64,000 bases of DNA from NCBI RefSeq assembly GCF_031755915.1, contig NC_083386.1, positions 10,168,001 to 10,232,000 on the forward strand. The letters are read 5' to 3'. The notes under the pieces are model-generated. The model did no database searches. It had not been told where the DNA came from and saw only the letters and a list, made by a program, of their open reading frames with translations. A program made the position numbers and the translations under genes. The stretch is from Ziziphus jujuba (lineage: Eukaryota; Streptophyta; Magnoliopsida; Rosales; Rhamnaceae). Shown piece after piece: positions 47,142-58,658 of the stretch (position 1 is its first letter; the number at the start of each line of letters is the position of its first letter).

Positions 47142-49359
47142 CTCTCCCCCACCTAAACTCGCGACGCCCTCGTCGCGCCTTCTTCCTTGCCCGCTGAATG
47201 TGATCGTTGAGTTGCCGTTGTGTATCTTCATGCTCCCCACTTAATCCACCATTCAGCAAGTCCTTCTCCTCCACCAAGTTAGGCACGCTTTTACGTTGAA
47301 CGACTCGATCTGCAGGTGTGGCGTCCACATTCTTGTCGGGTGAAGTCGCTATCGCCAAGGGTGCCCTTCTTGGCTTCCCTTTCCTTGGGGCTCCCTTGCC
47401 CCCTTTCCCTACAATTGGAAGTGACCTCTCATAGGGTCGTGCCTTCCCGTCATGCACCTCGTTTTTTTGAGGTGATGGTTCGGCTAAGTTCCCTTCCTTA
47501 GCCTCTACGTGCTTTCTCTTGTCGTCTCCACGACTTGAAGCCAATGCACGCAAGCTCCCTTGGTGCAACTCCTTTGGCACATCTTGTACCTTAGGAGGTG
47601 TTTTGATATGGCTTGGGGCATCCTCACTAGGCTTTTGGGCAGCAACCAAGTTGATTTGCTCCTCCCTCTCAACTTGCAGTGCCGACAAAACCTTGGCCTC
47701 CCGCTTGCTAGCTTGTTCCGTAGGCACCATGCACGTCGTTCCCCCATCCATGATGCATAACTTGTTAGCAAATGGGAGTGGGAAAGCCTTTACTTGGTTG
47801 AAGAAGTCCATACCAAGGACAACCTTGTAGTCATCCATGGACACAACCGTTAGATTCAATTGGCCCTCCCAATCGCCAATGGTGGTTTTTACACCCCGAG
47901 CAACTCCTTGGAGTGGCTTCGCATCGGAATTCACCGCCTTTATGGAGCCCCTTTCTTTGGTTGCCTCGATCCCAAGCCTTTGTGCCTCCTCCACCGATAG
48001 GAAGTTATGTGAGGCACCCGTGTCCACCAACGCCTTGGTGGGCACTCCATTGAGTTTTGCCTCCACGAGCATTAGGCCACTCTTCTTGGTCTCCTTAGGA
48101 GCAGCCTTGATAGCATTCAACAATTGTAAGGAACCTATATGAGCTCCTTCCTCTTGCTTCTCCTCGTATTGGGTAGTCATGGCATTCAAAGCCTTCCTCT
48201 TTGGACAATCCCTAACCCAATGCGGTCCATCACATAAGAAACAAGAGTTTTTAGGTTTGGAAGCATCCTTACCTTCTCTAGGCGGCTTCCACCTTGAGCT
48301 TTTTGGCTTATGTGCACTTTCTTCCCTTTCATCCTCTTTGGACCTACTAGGTTCTCCCCCACCTTTTCCATGGTTGTCTTTCCATTCCTTTGGCTTTGGA
48401 GAGTCTCTTTGGTTGGAGTAGTCGATGAAGCCTTCGGCATATGCAATGGCACTAGCCAAATCTAGTACTCCACACCTCTTCAACTCCGTCTTGGCCCAAG
48501 GTTGGAGTCCATCCATGAAGTAGAAAAGGGAGTCTTTATCCGATAGGTCCGGGATCTCCAACACCAAGTTGGTGAACTCCTTGATGTATTCCCGGATATG
48601 GCCTACTTGCTTGAGTCGTCGAAGGCGACTCTTTGCCTCATCTTCGGCATTCTCCGGATAGAATTGCCTTTTGATATCCTTTTTAAAGTCATCAAAAGTA
48701 TGGAAAGTGCACGTACCTCGCTCAATGTCGCTATGCCTCCTTCTCCACCATAACATTGCCGTGTCGCTAAGGTAGAGAGTGGCAGTCCTTATCTTTGAAG
48801 CATCGTCCGCAATGCCCATTGCTTCAAAGTATTGCTCCAAGCCCCAAAGGAAATTCTCGAACTCCCTCGCATTCCTTGCCCCGGAGTAGGACTTGGGCTT
48901 TGGCACATCGATACGTGGCCCCTCGCGTATGGTGGTCGTCCCCGACGCCACCGCCCTCTTGCAAAGAGCCCAATCACCCCGCATATCCTCCATTTGGGTG
49001 CGGATGGCATCCAATTCTCTCTCCAACATGCCGCGAAGGTCTGCTACCTCCCCCATGCATTGGTCGCGTGTCGCGCGGAGCTCCCTCCTTAAGGCATCGT
49101 CTAGCCCATTAAGTAACCCCCTCACGGCTTGATTGATGGCAATGTCCTCCGACTCTAACCCATCTAGGCGACTCTCCAGGGCCTCAAACCGTTCTTGTAC
49201 TCGGGATGCATGCTCCTCCAAGCGTAACTCTACGCCCGTCATCACATCCTTGGACTTGGACTTATGCCTCTGCTTCCCCGCATTGGGGTTGCGTTGCACT
49301 TCACGATCTCGCACCTCGGTAGCTCCCTCCACATTGATGGTAACATCCGAGCTAGCCAT
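47116..49359 (-). CDS. Ty3-type Gag-protease protein, 747 aa
   Basis: I choose the ATG at 49359 (MASSDVTINVEG), because the frame upstream has only a TTG over the primer binding site. The protein has a basic start, a long coiled-coil-like segment (about 45-135, LRLEEHASRVQERFEALESR), a retrotransposon gag domain (about 165-290, with YLSDTAMLWWRRRH and FKKDIKRQFYPENAEDEA), a charged Lys/Ser/Pro linker, a zinc knuckle CFLCDGPHWVRDC (CX2CX3HX4C, one residue short of the usual), and a retropepsin site ALVDTGASHNFLS followed by LGMDFF. The last ~190 residues are basic, without RT motifs, and the stop lies in the 3' LTR. It forms the capsid of the element; the protease may be active. Confidence 0.9.
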   Translation of the reverse strand: MASSDVTINVEGATEVRDREVQRNPNAGKQRHKSKSKDVMTGVELRLEEHASRVQERFEALESRLDGLESEDIAINQAVRGLLNGLDDALRRELRATRDQCMGEVADLRGMLERELDAIRTQMEDMRGDWALCKRAVASGTTTIREGPRIDVPKPKSYSGARNAREFENFLWGLEQYFEAMGIADDASKIRTATLYLSDTAMLWWRRRHSDIERGTCTFHTFDDFKKDIKRQFYPENAEDEAKSRLRRLKQVGHIREYIKEFTNLVLEIPDLSDKDSLFYFMDGLQPWAKTELKRCGVLDLASAIAYAEGFIDYSNQRDSPKPKEWKDNHGKGGGEPSRSKEDEREESAHKPKSSRWKPPREGKDASKPKNSCFLCDGPHWVRDCPKRKALNAMTTQYEEKQEEGAHIGSLQLLNAIKAAPKETKKSGLMLVEAKLNGVPTKALVDTGASHNFLSVEEAQRLGIEATKERGSIKAVNSDAKPLQGVARGVKTTIGDWEGQLNLTVVSMDDYKVVLGMDFFNQVKAFPLPFANKLCIMDGGTTCMVPTEQASKREAKVLSALQVEREEQINLVAAQKPSEDAPSHIKTPPKVQDVPKELHQGSLRALASSRGDDKRKHVEAKEGNLAEPSPQKNEVHDGKARPYERSLPIVGKGGKGAPRKGKPRRAPLAIATSPDKNVDATPADRVVQRKSVPNLVEEKDLLNGGLSGEHEDTQRQLNDHIQRARKKARRGRREFRWGRVSRPVQKE

Positions 49360-49406
49360 CTTGCCTACTTCCACGTTACTCCAACGATATGCTTGAGCAG
49401 CAATTG

Positions 49407-49418
49407 GCTCTGATACCA
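49407..49418 (-). other. Primer binding site of the gag element
   Basis: The minus strand reads TGGTATCAGAGC, two bases inside the 5' LTR. Confidence 0.85.
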
Positions 49419-49420
49419 AC

Positions 49421-49896
49421 TGTCACGGGCCTAGCTTTTCCAACACTCCCGTGCGGCACTTAGCACCTCCCTTGCTAAGTAAGCCTTGCTCACAAGCTAT
49501 GAAAATGCGGAAGCTAAGAGTAAGAGAGTAGGAAGTAGGAGAGTTTGAGAGAATGTGGAGAATACTTGTATTGCTAGAATGCTTGATTCTTGGATATGCT
49601 TCGATATGCTTGGATATGTTACAAATGAGAGACCAACCCCTTTATATAGAGGGCTTGGCATGTAGGAAAGTTCTAGATATGTACACATGTCACCTATCTA
49701 GTTATGGTTCTAGATTATTCTAGGGTTATGTACAAGATATTTACATGGAGTATTCTAGAGAGATTCCAATCTACATTAGTCTAGGTTTCTCTTGAATCTT
49801 CTAGAATATTCCGGGCTTCTCTTGATCCTTCATGGAGAGTGTGGAGTCTTCCAGTTAAACCTCAAGGGTTTTACTCCTTTTGCACGGGACGTGACA
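49421..49896 (-). repeat. 5' LTR of the gag element
   Basis: 476 bp; no difference from the 3' LTR was seen by eye, so the insertion is recent or was homogenised. Confidence 0.92.
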
Positions 49897-49900
49897 CTTG

Positions 49901-50959
49901 GCACCCAATCACTACCATGCTTCAATGAACTTCCATATCCATATTGATTTTTTCTTTATTCTTTTTTTTAAATTTCTTGTCCACGACCAAACTCTGAAAC
50001 TCATATTATGAACTGTGTGAAGGGAAGAATCTAAAGAAGAAAAAAGAAAATTTGTGTAATTTAATGGGTCAGGTAAAAATCAACGGTCAAAAAGAATTTC
50101 TACCCACCGCGTCTCACGTGGCACTTGCAACGAAAGTCCGACGACGACCATTAGACCCGACACATATCACTCCGTCTTCCTCTTTAGCTTCTTGGTTACA
50201 GGGGCAAATCAACTACTGAAATTGCTGGAAGGAATATGGGTGAGTTTATTAATTCCTTTACTCGTTATCAACATCTGATTAATAATATTTATGTACCCAC
50301 TCCCGCATCCGATTAATATTATTTTTTATTTTTTATTTTTTATTAAAAGCGTGTTTGATCACAGAGTGACAAGTTGGTCAGATCAACGGTCAAGAAAAGC
50401 AACAACTATAAAATTCTCACCCACCGAAGTCAACGGACAACCCGGTTCATCTTAGCTTCTTAGCTTCTTAACCAAATCTTCAACAAGTTTCAGAAGGCCT
50501 CCTCTTTAGCTTCTTGCAAAACCAAATCCTCCATGCAGTCCAGCAATATCATCTCAAGTAAATTATAAGCAAATCAATAACTGAAATTCCTGGAGTATTA
50601 TTATTATTTTTATTGGGTGAGTTTATTTCTTCACACTTTACTCCTCCCCTTCTATATCTGTTTCATAGATTATATATATATATATATATATATATATTTA
50701 CATTCGTATGGACAGCTTTACATGTTTCTGTATTCTGTATATTACACAGACCCAAAAATAGATTTTTGATTAAAATTAGGATGTTTGATCACAGAGAAGT
50801 TGAAGATGATGACTAAAAAGTAGAGATAAACGACCAGAAACCGCACTTCTTCCAATAAAATCGTCGTTATTGATTGAAACCCAAGTGTACTTGTCATCTA
50901 CCTGCTGCAAGAAGAAGAAAAAGAAGAAGAAGAAGAAAAAGAAGACGAAGAAGAAGAAG
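49901..50959 (+). promoter_or_regulatory. Upstream region and leader of the NLR at 50960
   Basis: 49901-50230 matches 21830-22165. 50480-50540 matches 30590-30645 in the leader of the NLR at 30691, but here about 350 extra bases follow before the GAAGAA tract and the ATG. This extra piece could be a 5' UTR intron (CAAGTAAATT near 50560; an acceptor was not settled) or an insertion. A TA repeat is at about 50670-50697. No core promoter was fixed. Confidence 0.45.
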
Positions 50960-53876
50960 ATGGCAGAACTTTTCTTATCCAAATTGGCAATGTCGGCTGT
51001 ATACCCAAACAGTCCAAAGAATCACTGAACTTCTCATCCACGAAGCCGCTTCGTTGAAAAGTGTGAAAGAGGATGTGATCCTCTTGCAAAGTGAATTGAG
51101 ATCCCTTCAGGGCTTCTTAAAAGATGCAGACTCCAAGCAAGAACATGACCAACGTCTCCGAGAGTTGGTACACCAAGTCCATGATGTAGCTTCTGATGCT
51201 GAGGATGTTATTGACACCTACATCCTCAAAGTTACCTCCTCGCGCATCAAAAAGTTTCATGCTAAAAGAATTCGACCACAAATCAACTCCGTTCGGGCTA
51301 GAATACAAAGCATAATTAATACAAGCATGCAAATTTATGGATTCAAATTTGTTGTTGGAGAGGGGACGAGTTCCATGGTGGAGCTGCAGAGGCATTTGAG
51401 GAGATCATCTCCAAATGATGATGGGGATAATGATGTTGTGAGCTTGGAGAGTAGCACCAAGGCATTAACTGCAGAGTTGACTAAGAAGGAAGGCCGGCTC
51501 TGCATTGTCTCTGTAGTGGGCATGGGCGGTTTAGGTAAGACCACTCTGGCCAAGAAAGTATTTAGTAGTCTTAAACAAAAGTTTGATTGCTCTGCTTGGG
51601 TTTTTATTTCTCAACAGTATGTATCAAAGGATGTTTTGATTGACATCTTCACCCAAGTTCATTCTCCAAATGAAAACATGAAATTCAAAACAACTAAATC
51701 TGGAATAGATATTTTAGAACAAAAGAAAAATGAAAGGGAGATGTTGAATAGTTTCAAAGAGCACGAGCTTGTTCATTTGCTTAAAGATAAGCTGAAAGAG
51801 AAGCGATTTCTTGTGGTTCTTGATGATATTTGGACGATTGTTGCTTGGAATTTTTTAAAGCGGGCTTTTCCGAAAGGGAAGAATGGGAGCAAGGTTCTGT
51901 TCACCACACGCAACAAGGAAGTAGCAACATTCGCTGATCCATGGAGCACCCCAATTGAACCACCTTTATTGACATTGGAAGAGAGTTGGGAGCTTCTACA
52001 GCGAAAAGCATTTCCAAGAAATATTGTTGGTGACCGTTGTTATCCACCAGAGTATGAGAAGTTAGGAAAGAAGATGGTTAAAAAATGTGGGGGGCTGCCT
52101 CTTGCTGTTGTTGTACTTGGAGGCTTGTTGAGTACGAAAAGTTCATTGGATGAATGGAAAAAAGTGCTGAGAGATGTGAATTCACACCTCAACAAAGTAG
52201 AATCACGACAAGAATACGAAGGAGTCAATGAGATACTGGCCTTGAGCTACCATGAACTGCCTTACAACTTGAAGCCCTGTTTTCTATATTTGGGCAACTT
52301 CCCAGAGGATTTTGAAATGTCCAAAAGTAAATTGGTCCGTCTATGGATTGGAGAAGGTTTTATACCAACGACACCACCGACAAGATCAAGAGATACAGAA
52401 CAGAGATTAATTGAAGAGATAGCTGAAGGATTCTTCAAAGAGCTAATTGATAGGTGCATGGTTCAAGTTGACAAAAGGGACCATACGGGAATAGGTGTCA
52501 AAACATGTCGCATGCATGATCTTATGCGAGACCTCTGTAAATCCAAGGCCAGAGAGGAAAACTTTGCTCAGATTATCGATGAGAGCAACATGTCAATTGA
52601 TGGTTCTGCTACTTCATTTGAGACCATTGGTAGTAGTCATTCTCGAAGACTTGTTATCCATTCTGGTGTTGATCTTGATTGCAGTACACACTGGGCATCC
52701 AGCAGCTTTTTTAGAAAGCTTCTTTCCAATAATAATCCATCTTCTTCGATTTCTAATTGGGTGGAACAGGTACATCCCAACCTTCGTTCTCTTTTGTGTT
52801 TTGTTGGAGTTGTTCCTTTATCAGTTTTAAAATTAAGCAATTTCAGAATGTTGAGAGTGTTGGAACTTCATCTTGCTGGTTATGGAACTGTAGCTCTTGG
52901 AGGTATGGGTAATTTAATTCACTTGAGATATTTGTGTCTCAAGATTAATAGAAACATCAGTCTGTCATCCTCCATAGGTAATCTCCGCAATTTGCACACT
53001 CTACATATTAAGAGTTCCGAGAGTGTCAGAGGATCAATAGGCATGATATCAAGCTTAATACGTTTGAGGCATCTGTTACTACCATATTATTTGCAAAAGA
53101 AAAATCAGAATCATTGTCGAATAGATAAATTAAAAGACATTGAGACTCTAAAGAATATACCAGGTTCTGTGTTGATTAGATATGATGCACTAAACAAATT
53201 AACTAATCTTCGAAAGATATCGATAAAGTTTCATGGTAATCATGTTCAAGATGAAGTGAGAAGGGTGTTGGGGTCCCAAATCGTTAAATCAGGCCGCCTA
53301 AGATCCTTGCAAATGTTAATGTTCGGGAAAGAAGATGAATTTCCAAGTTTGGAATCACTTTCCTCATGTCTTAGCCTCTCTAAATTAGGTTTGGGTGGGA
53401 AGATCATATTACAACGAGGATTAATACATCTTCCAGCTAGCCTTACCAAACTGAACCTATGGAATTCTCACATGGAGAGGGATTCAATGCCAGAGTTGGA
53501 GAAGCTACCAAATTTAAGATTTCTCTTGCTTTCTCATGATGCTTATTCTGGTTCTAAAATGGTTTGCTCTGCCCATGGATTTCCAAAGTTAGACACTCTT
53601 CAACTCTCTGAATTAAAGATTTTAAGAAAGTGGATAGTAGAGAAGGGAGCGATGCCAAGTCTCAAGAAACTAACCATTTATTATATACCCAAATTAAAGA
53701 TGATTCCGGAAGGAATTGAATTTTTGACTTCCCTCAAAGAATTGAATGTTCAATTGATGGGAAAGTCATTCTGCGATAAGCTTCAAGTGAAAAATGGAAT
53801 TGAAGGGGAGGATTACCACAAAATCCGACACATACCCTCTGTCTCTGTAAAAGATATAATGGGTGGAGAGGATTAA
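50960..53876 (+). CDS. CC-NB-LRR (NLR) resistance protein, full length, early frameshift
   Basis: This is the most complete NLR, of the RPP13-like CNL type. The family start ATG (50960, MAELFLSKLAMSAV) is in frame for only 22 codons: one extra base near 51000 (GTATACCCA against GTGTCCCA in the copy at 30691) leads to TGA at 51026. The main frame is open from about 50874 to 53876 with no nearby ATG; going upstream it reads the GAAGAA tract as Arg/Lys. Numbered from 50874: EDVID 110-114, P-loop GMGGLGKTT 216-224, kinase-2 KRFLVVLDDIW 310-320, GSKVLFTTRN 338-347, GLPL 407-410, CFLYLGNFPEDFE about 469-481, MHD 547-549, then leucine-rich repeats to the end. All NB-ARC motifs are intact. It is either a gene with an assembly error or a very recent pseudogene. 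Confidence 0.9.
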
Positions 53877-54398
53877 TAGTTCATGGTTTGGAATGTGGAG
53901 AGGATTAATATTTCATGTAGTACAAATTCATTTATTTCAATACTACCTCAGCTTGTTTGTTCGGACAAGGTAGCTGTTTTCATTGGTTTTTTGTTTGTTT
54001 GGAAACTAATAGTTTTAAATTTCGAAAATTCAAGGGAATATTTTGTAAAGTTTCCCTTTTTCTTTGATATTTTGGATGACAAATCACTGTTGGTTAGAAA
54101 GATAATGGGTAAAACAAAAACGAAAAAAAAAAGAACAACCAACCCAACTCTGTTGGTTGGACCATAACCTGCTTCCTCTTTTTTTCCTTTTTTCCCCCCG
54201 TTTTTTGTTTCTTACTTCTTATCAGCAGTAGAAAAATAATGCAGATAAGATTCTTGGATTGGTTATAAGTAACAATTATACATTTGTAGAAAGTCGACAG
54301 TGTTTTTTTGTTCCATCAGGACAACAAATATTGCAGTCATATTCATGAGAAACTATTTCTCATTTGCACCAACAAAAATTTTGATTATAGCTTTAGAA
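53877..54398. other. 3' flank of the NLR, then tail of the PU1 relic
   Basis: 53877-54280 is the NLR downstream flank. From 54282 the sequence matches 34683 and 39733 (TTTTTTTGTTCCATCAGG and following), so the NLR/PU1 junction is the same in three places. No separate gene is seen. Confidence 0.6.
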
Positions 54399-54808
54399 TG
54401 AAGGATCAGTATTGACTTAGAAGGTTCTAGAATTAACTAGTATATTTGATATACTTGTTGGCAAGTAAAGCATTGGAATTTGTGAAAAAAATATCTAAAA
54501 TTGAGAATGAGAGCAAGGCATAGAGGAGAAGTCTAGAAGCTTTGAGTAGGCCAAAGCAACCGACTTTGTCAAGTGAGCTCCAGGGAGGCTCTCGGTTGGT
54601 GTGAGTGAAAGAGCAACTCAATTGACTAGAGTAGGCTATTAGAAAGAGAGAGAACTCTCATGTGTCAGTAAATGTGAAGAGTTGTGTTTATGTGTTAGTT
54701 TTAATTATGTGTGTGGGTCCTGCTGCATGTGTGTATGAGTATTTTATAATATATTTATTTTGCATAAATTATTAATATAATATAATTGATTTATTTTCTC
54801 CCCCAACA
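54399..54808. mobile_element. Solo LTR, 410 bp, with 5-bp target duplication
   Basis: Starts TGAAGGATCAG and ends CCCCCAACA. It is flanked by TAGAA at 54394-54398 and 54809-54813. The paralogous sites at about 34793 and 39840 are continuous across this point, confirming an insertion. There is no internal retroelement sequence. Family and orientation were not determined. Confidence 0.8.
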
Positions 54809-56950
54809 TAGAATTCACGTTAAGGTGTCAACCAGGTGAACATAACTGCTGCACTCAAAACTCTGCTCCAGCAAAATTAAAAATATGACAACTGAAAACT
54901 AAGCTTTCCCTGTTTATGAATTCAACTGGCGTTAAGTTATCTTCTTTGACTAGTCCAAATTATAGAAGATAGTGAGTATACTACATTCAGAATCAATATA
55001 GACAAGCTTGTAATTATACCTATAAACAAACAACTTGAATGGACGAAGCTTTTCCTTATGAAGACAAACCATTTCCTTGGACTCAGTTTGCTGATGGGTA
55101 TTGGAAATCTTAAGAACTAAATCATGTTTCTCACCTGGATGGCATTTACTGTCTTCAGGAGAAAAAGAGGTGAAGAGTACCTAAAACATAAATTTTCCAC
55201 AGCAGCATGGATGTGAACTTTCCGAGGTTGAATTCTGACAAAGAAAATAACCAAGATAACCAATCAAAATAATATACCATCAGACAAGAAATTTCCTATA
55301 AAATAAGAATTAAAACAGCAGAGTAGTTACAGTGGCCAGTTCTTCTCATTCTTCTGGAGGAAGTCCAACTCTCCAATTGTTAGAATTGTAAGTAAAATCA
55401 AGCCTGTAAATTAAGACATAGCATCAAATTCAAGGTAAATGGATTATGTGGAGGTTGTATTAATACCTGAATTCAAAAGAAGAAAAATAGATAAAACAGG
55501 ATTGAAATATCCATTTGTAGTCAAGTGAATTCCAATAAGCTTATTTAGACATTGATGACATTACACGAAAATAAAAATATTTAGGGTACCTGTTGAACCA
55601 ATAGAGTCGAATGAATCACGATCAAGTGATTTTAAGCATAGCATCTCATCACCTGAATGTAAAAATGGTACAACTCTCTGTGTCTGCATATATACGTTAA
55701 AAATGTATTTACAAACATATTAAAAAATGAATTATTTGCGTACTAATTTAAGATATTACAAATAATACTTACAAGTTCAGTGTTACTGGACTTAGAAAAT
55801 TACATTATTCAGACAGAGGGAAGCGAATACTAGTTATTAAATACGAAGCTATTTATTTATATCACATGGAATAAGAGTTTGACATTCTATGACAAAGGAA
55901 TATATTGAAGTAACCTGAACTATACTTACTCATATGGAGTAGGATGACAAAAGCTATTCTGCGGTGTCCATCCTATAATTCAAATTTGGTCAATACCTTT
56001 TTTTTATTTTTTTTATTTATCATTTTCTTTTTTGGGTCTTGTATTAACTAGGACAATTGAACTGGCTAGTTGATCTAAGCATGAATTTGTAACGCTTGGT
56101 ACTTTTGCTATTCTAATGTCGCAAAATAATTCACTAGGTGCACAACATAAAGGTTTCTTCTTTCTAACATGTAGGGGTTAGAACCAAAGCATTACTTAAA
56201 ACAGAGATCTAACAGATGAAGAACAGTCCATTTTTTTCCATCAGAAGCATATTTCATCAAAGATTGCCCCATCATGCACTTAAGACAAGAATTCTTTCAC
56301 TACAAATCAACGAGATTAAGAGACAAACCTCCATCTTCTAAGAGATTTGTGTACATTCAAGGCTAGACTTAATCACATTTTGTTTTTAAACGCTAAGGGA
56401 AGAACAAATGCTTGAATCAAAACACCAAAAGAATATAGACAAACTTATAAATGCAATATATTGATCTTTACCTCAAGGCTCACGGCATCAAACAGGAATT
56501 CATTGATATGAGCAGAACGTATTAGCCTGCAAATGTTTTGCTTTATCAATCACATGCTTTTGCAATGTTATATCATCCTTAGTATCAGGTTTAAAATGTC
56601 AAGACTGACGAATAATATCAGTGGTAGCTCGGATATTCTATTTAGTGAGATAACATAAATTATTTAGTATGAAAACATAGAAATTTTCAAGGAAATTAGG
56701 AGTGTATATAGTAGTAGCAGTAATAATAGATATTAAATTTTGAACTGAAAAGTATTCAGAGATGCAGAGTGGATCTGCTTTTTCCAGGAAGGTGGTAGGT
56801 ACAAAAAGTGCACTGCAACAAGCATACACAAAGAGCATTAATCAAATAGTAAGTCCTACTTTTAAATCTAAACATTTTGTATGAAAGGAAATTTTAAATG
56901 CAAGGATTAGAGTTTGTTTTGTATGCATTTTTTTATTAGTTTGTATTGAA
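54809..56950 (-). pseudogene. PU1: PU1 3'-half relic, copy 8
   Basis: Minus-strand traces: the LAAVENF-type exon about 55246-55134 (shortened), the NNWGVGLPP-type exon about 55412-55336, the LRSKSLDRD exon about 55678-55591, and SAHINEFLFDAVSLE about 56530-56472. The final exon and the MSIEDGH and RTLQLHP exons are absent here: near 54860 the sequence jumps from the terminal region to an intron that in copy 4 lies at 37620. Confidence 0.72.
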
Positions 56951-58208
56951 GAAAATTTTATCCATCATAGAAAGCCATAGTTAGCCAACATAACAGAAAT
57001 ATGATGCGATGCACTAGGAATATCGTTTCGTTTTAACTGGATTTGAAACCTAGAATTATGTAAACTAAAAGTTCATTAATACAATTAAATTGCAAGTTAC
57101 TCCATCGCCAAAGAAAAATTCCAACGCAGACAATTTTACATCAGCAAAATTTTTTAGAAAAAACAAAAATGTGATTTAGCTGTATGGACGTAGTTGCAGA
57201 GTTTAGCCCTCAATATAGGGCTCAAAAACGAAACCCTCATTCGGAATTGAATGGATGAAAGCAACACCGTATGAGTGGTTGATAAGAAGAGAACAACATT
57301 TTGCACATCTTCAATGCGCGTTACTATGTGTATGTGAAGAACGCTTTATGTGTCTGTGTACATGTAGTGAAATTATATCCATGGAGCGAGAAATTATTTA
57401 GATACCGGTTCACTGTGTCTCGGTCTATATATACACGTAGAGACAAGCGCTCATGCACAGTCACAACAAAACCAAACATGCATATATAAAAAAATCGACA
57501 AATGAATTATAAATTAGCATACTAATTTAACACGATTATAAACAATACTAACCAGTTGAATGTTACTGGACTCAAAAAGTTATTTTACTCAAACAGAGGA
57601 AAGCAAATAATTTTGAACACAAAATTACCAATTTATACTAAATGGAATAAGAATTTGATATTCTGCAATGTACATCCAAGGATGCCAGTTTCCTATTACC
57701 TTGTGGGTGCTTTTCTATTTTTTTTTCCCCCCTTTTTTTCTTTATTTGGTTTTGTTTTTTTGAGTCATCTATTAGTTAAGATAATTTAACTGGCTAGTTG
57801 GCTTAAGGATGAACTTTTCTAATCCAATGCTACAAAAATATCCTACTATGTCACTGTGTGTGCAGTTACATAAAGGTTTCTTCCATTTTATATGTAGGAG
57901 CTGGTCCAAAAGGACTATTCAAAACAAAGACATCTAATAGATAAACAACAGTCCATCAGAAGCATATTTCTTCATGTATAAGAGTTTTTCTATTAGCTAC
58001 ATCTACTATGTCCGTGCACTCCCTATAGCTATGAATAACATTTACTTTGAATGCGAACAGAGCAGCACCTGCAATCAAACACAAAAAGAATATAAAACAT
58101 AAAGAAATAAAAAGATATTGAAAAACGAAAAGTGCGATTTCGTCATATACTGACACAGAGAGTTAAACCTGAGACAAGGCACTGGTACTTGTTCCCATAT
58201 GATTTATC
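56951..58208 (-). pseudogene. PU1: PU1 3'-half relic, copy 9, interrupted by a copia element
   Basis: Very similar to 20131-21225. It has the RTLQLHP-type exon about 57265-57180, a trace of the MSIEDGH exon near 57305-57330 fused to a downstream intron, and the last 40 bp of the ERCRINH exon (58208-58169), where the copia element is inserted. The fusion is shared with copy 2, so those two copies descend from one already deleted ancestor. Confidence 0.75.
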
Positions 58209-58644
58209 TGTGAAGTCCAGCCGCACCAACCACAGCAGCACCAACCACAGCCGCACCAACCACAGCCACCAATTTTGACAATGGCCATTGCTGCACCGAA
58301 AATGGATTGTTCAACAATTGTGGGCTCTGCAGAGGCTGTTGTAAGCCTATAAATAGGCTCCATCCCGTTGTATGCAAATCAAGCCAAGTGAGCAAGCTCA
58401 ATATTATCCCAAGTGAGGAATATTGAGAGAAAACCTCCGAGAGAGTGTGTGTTTAAGTTCCAGAGAGAGCTTGAGAGAAGAGTGAGCAATTCCAGAGAGA
58501 ATTGGAGAGTGTAGAGAGAGGTTCCACGTGAGAATCCTCCATGAGAGAAGTTTTTATTTTTGTATTCTATTTCTAAGAGATTAATAGAATTCTTTTATTT
58601 TTCTTCTCATATTTCTTCTCTAAAGTGGTCAGAGAACCACAACA
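58209..58644 (+). repeat. 5' LTR of the right copia element
   Basis: 436 bp. It starts with copies of a 15-bp CAGCCGCACCAACCA-type unit (one more than in the 3' LTR). TATAAATA at 58348-58355 is the likely TATA box. Confidence 0.9.
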
Positions 58645-58646
58645 AG

Positions 58647-58658
58647 TGGTATCAGAGC
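58647..58658 (+). other. Primer binding site of the right copia element
   Basis: TGGTATCAGAGC two bases after the LTR. Confidence 0.88.

Larger units (their letters stand above)
46666..49896 (-). mobile_element. Non-autonomous LTR retrotransposon with gag-protease only (TR-GAG type)
   Basis: A 3231-bp element with LTRs of 476 bp at 46666-47141 and 49421-49896 that look identical by eye. The LTR ends form a 7-bp inverted repeat (TGTCACG/CGTGACA). CTTG flanks both sides (46662-46665 and 49897-49900), a 4-bp target duplication. The primer site is at 49407-49418 and a purine tract (GTGGGGGAGAG on the minus strand) precedes the left LTR. The internal region codes only for gag and a retropepsin; integrase, RT and RNase H are absent, so it must move with proteins of a Ty3-type partner. 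The related sequence at 21827 shows the uninserted site. Confidence 0.92.

Noticed and set aside
47316..49396. Plus-strand frames across the gag gene
   Set aside because: Shadows of the minus-strand gag-protease gene; high GC and codon bias create open antisense frames.
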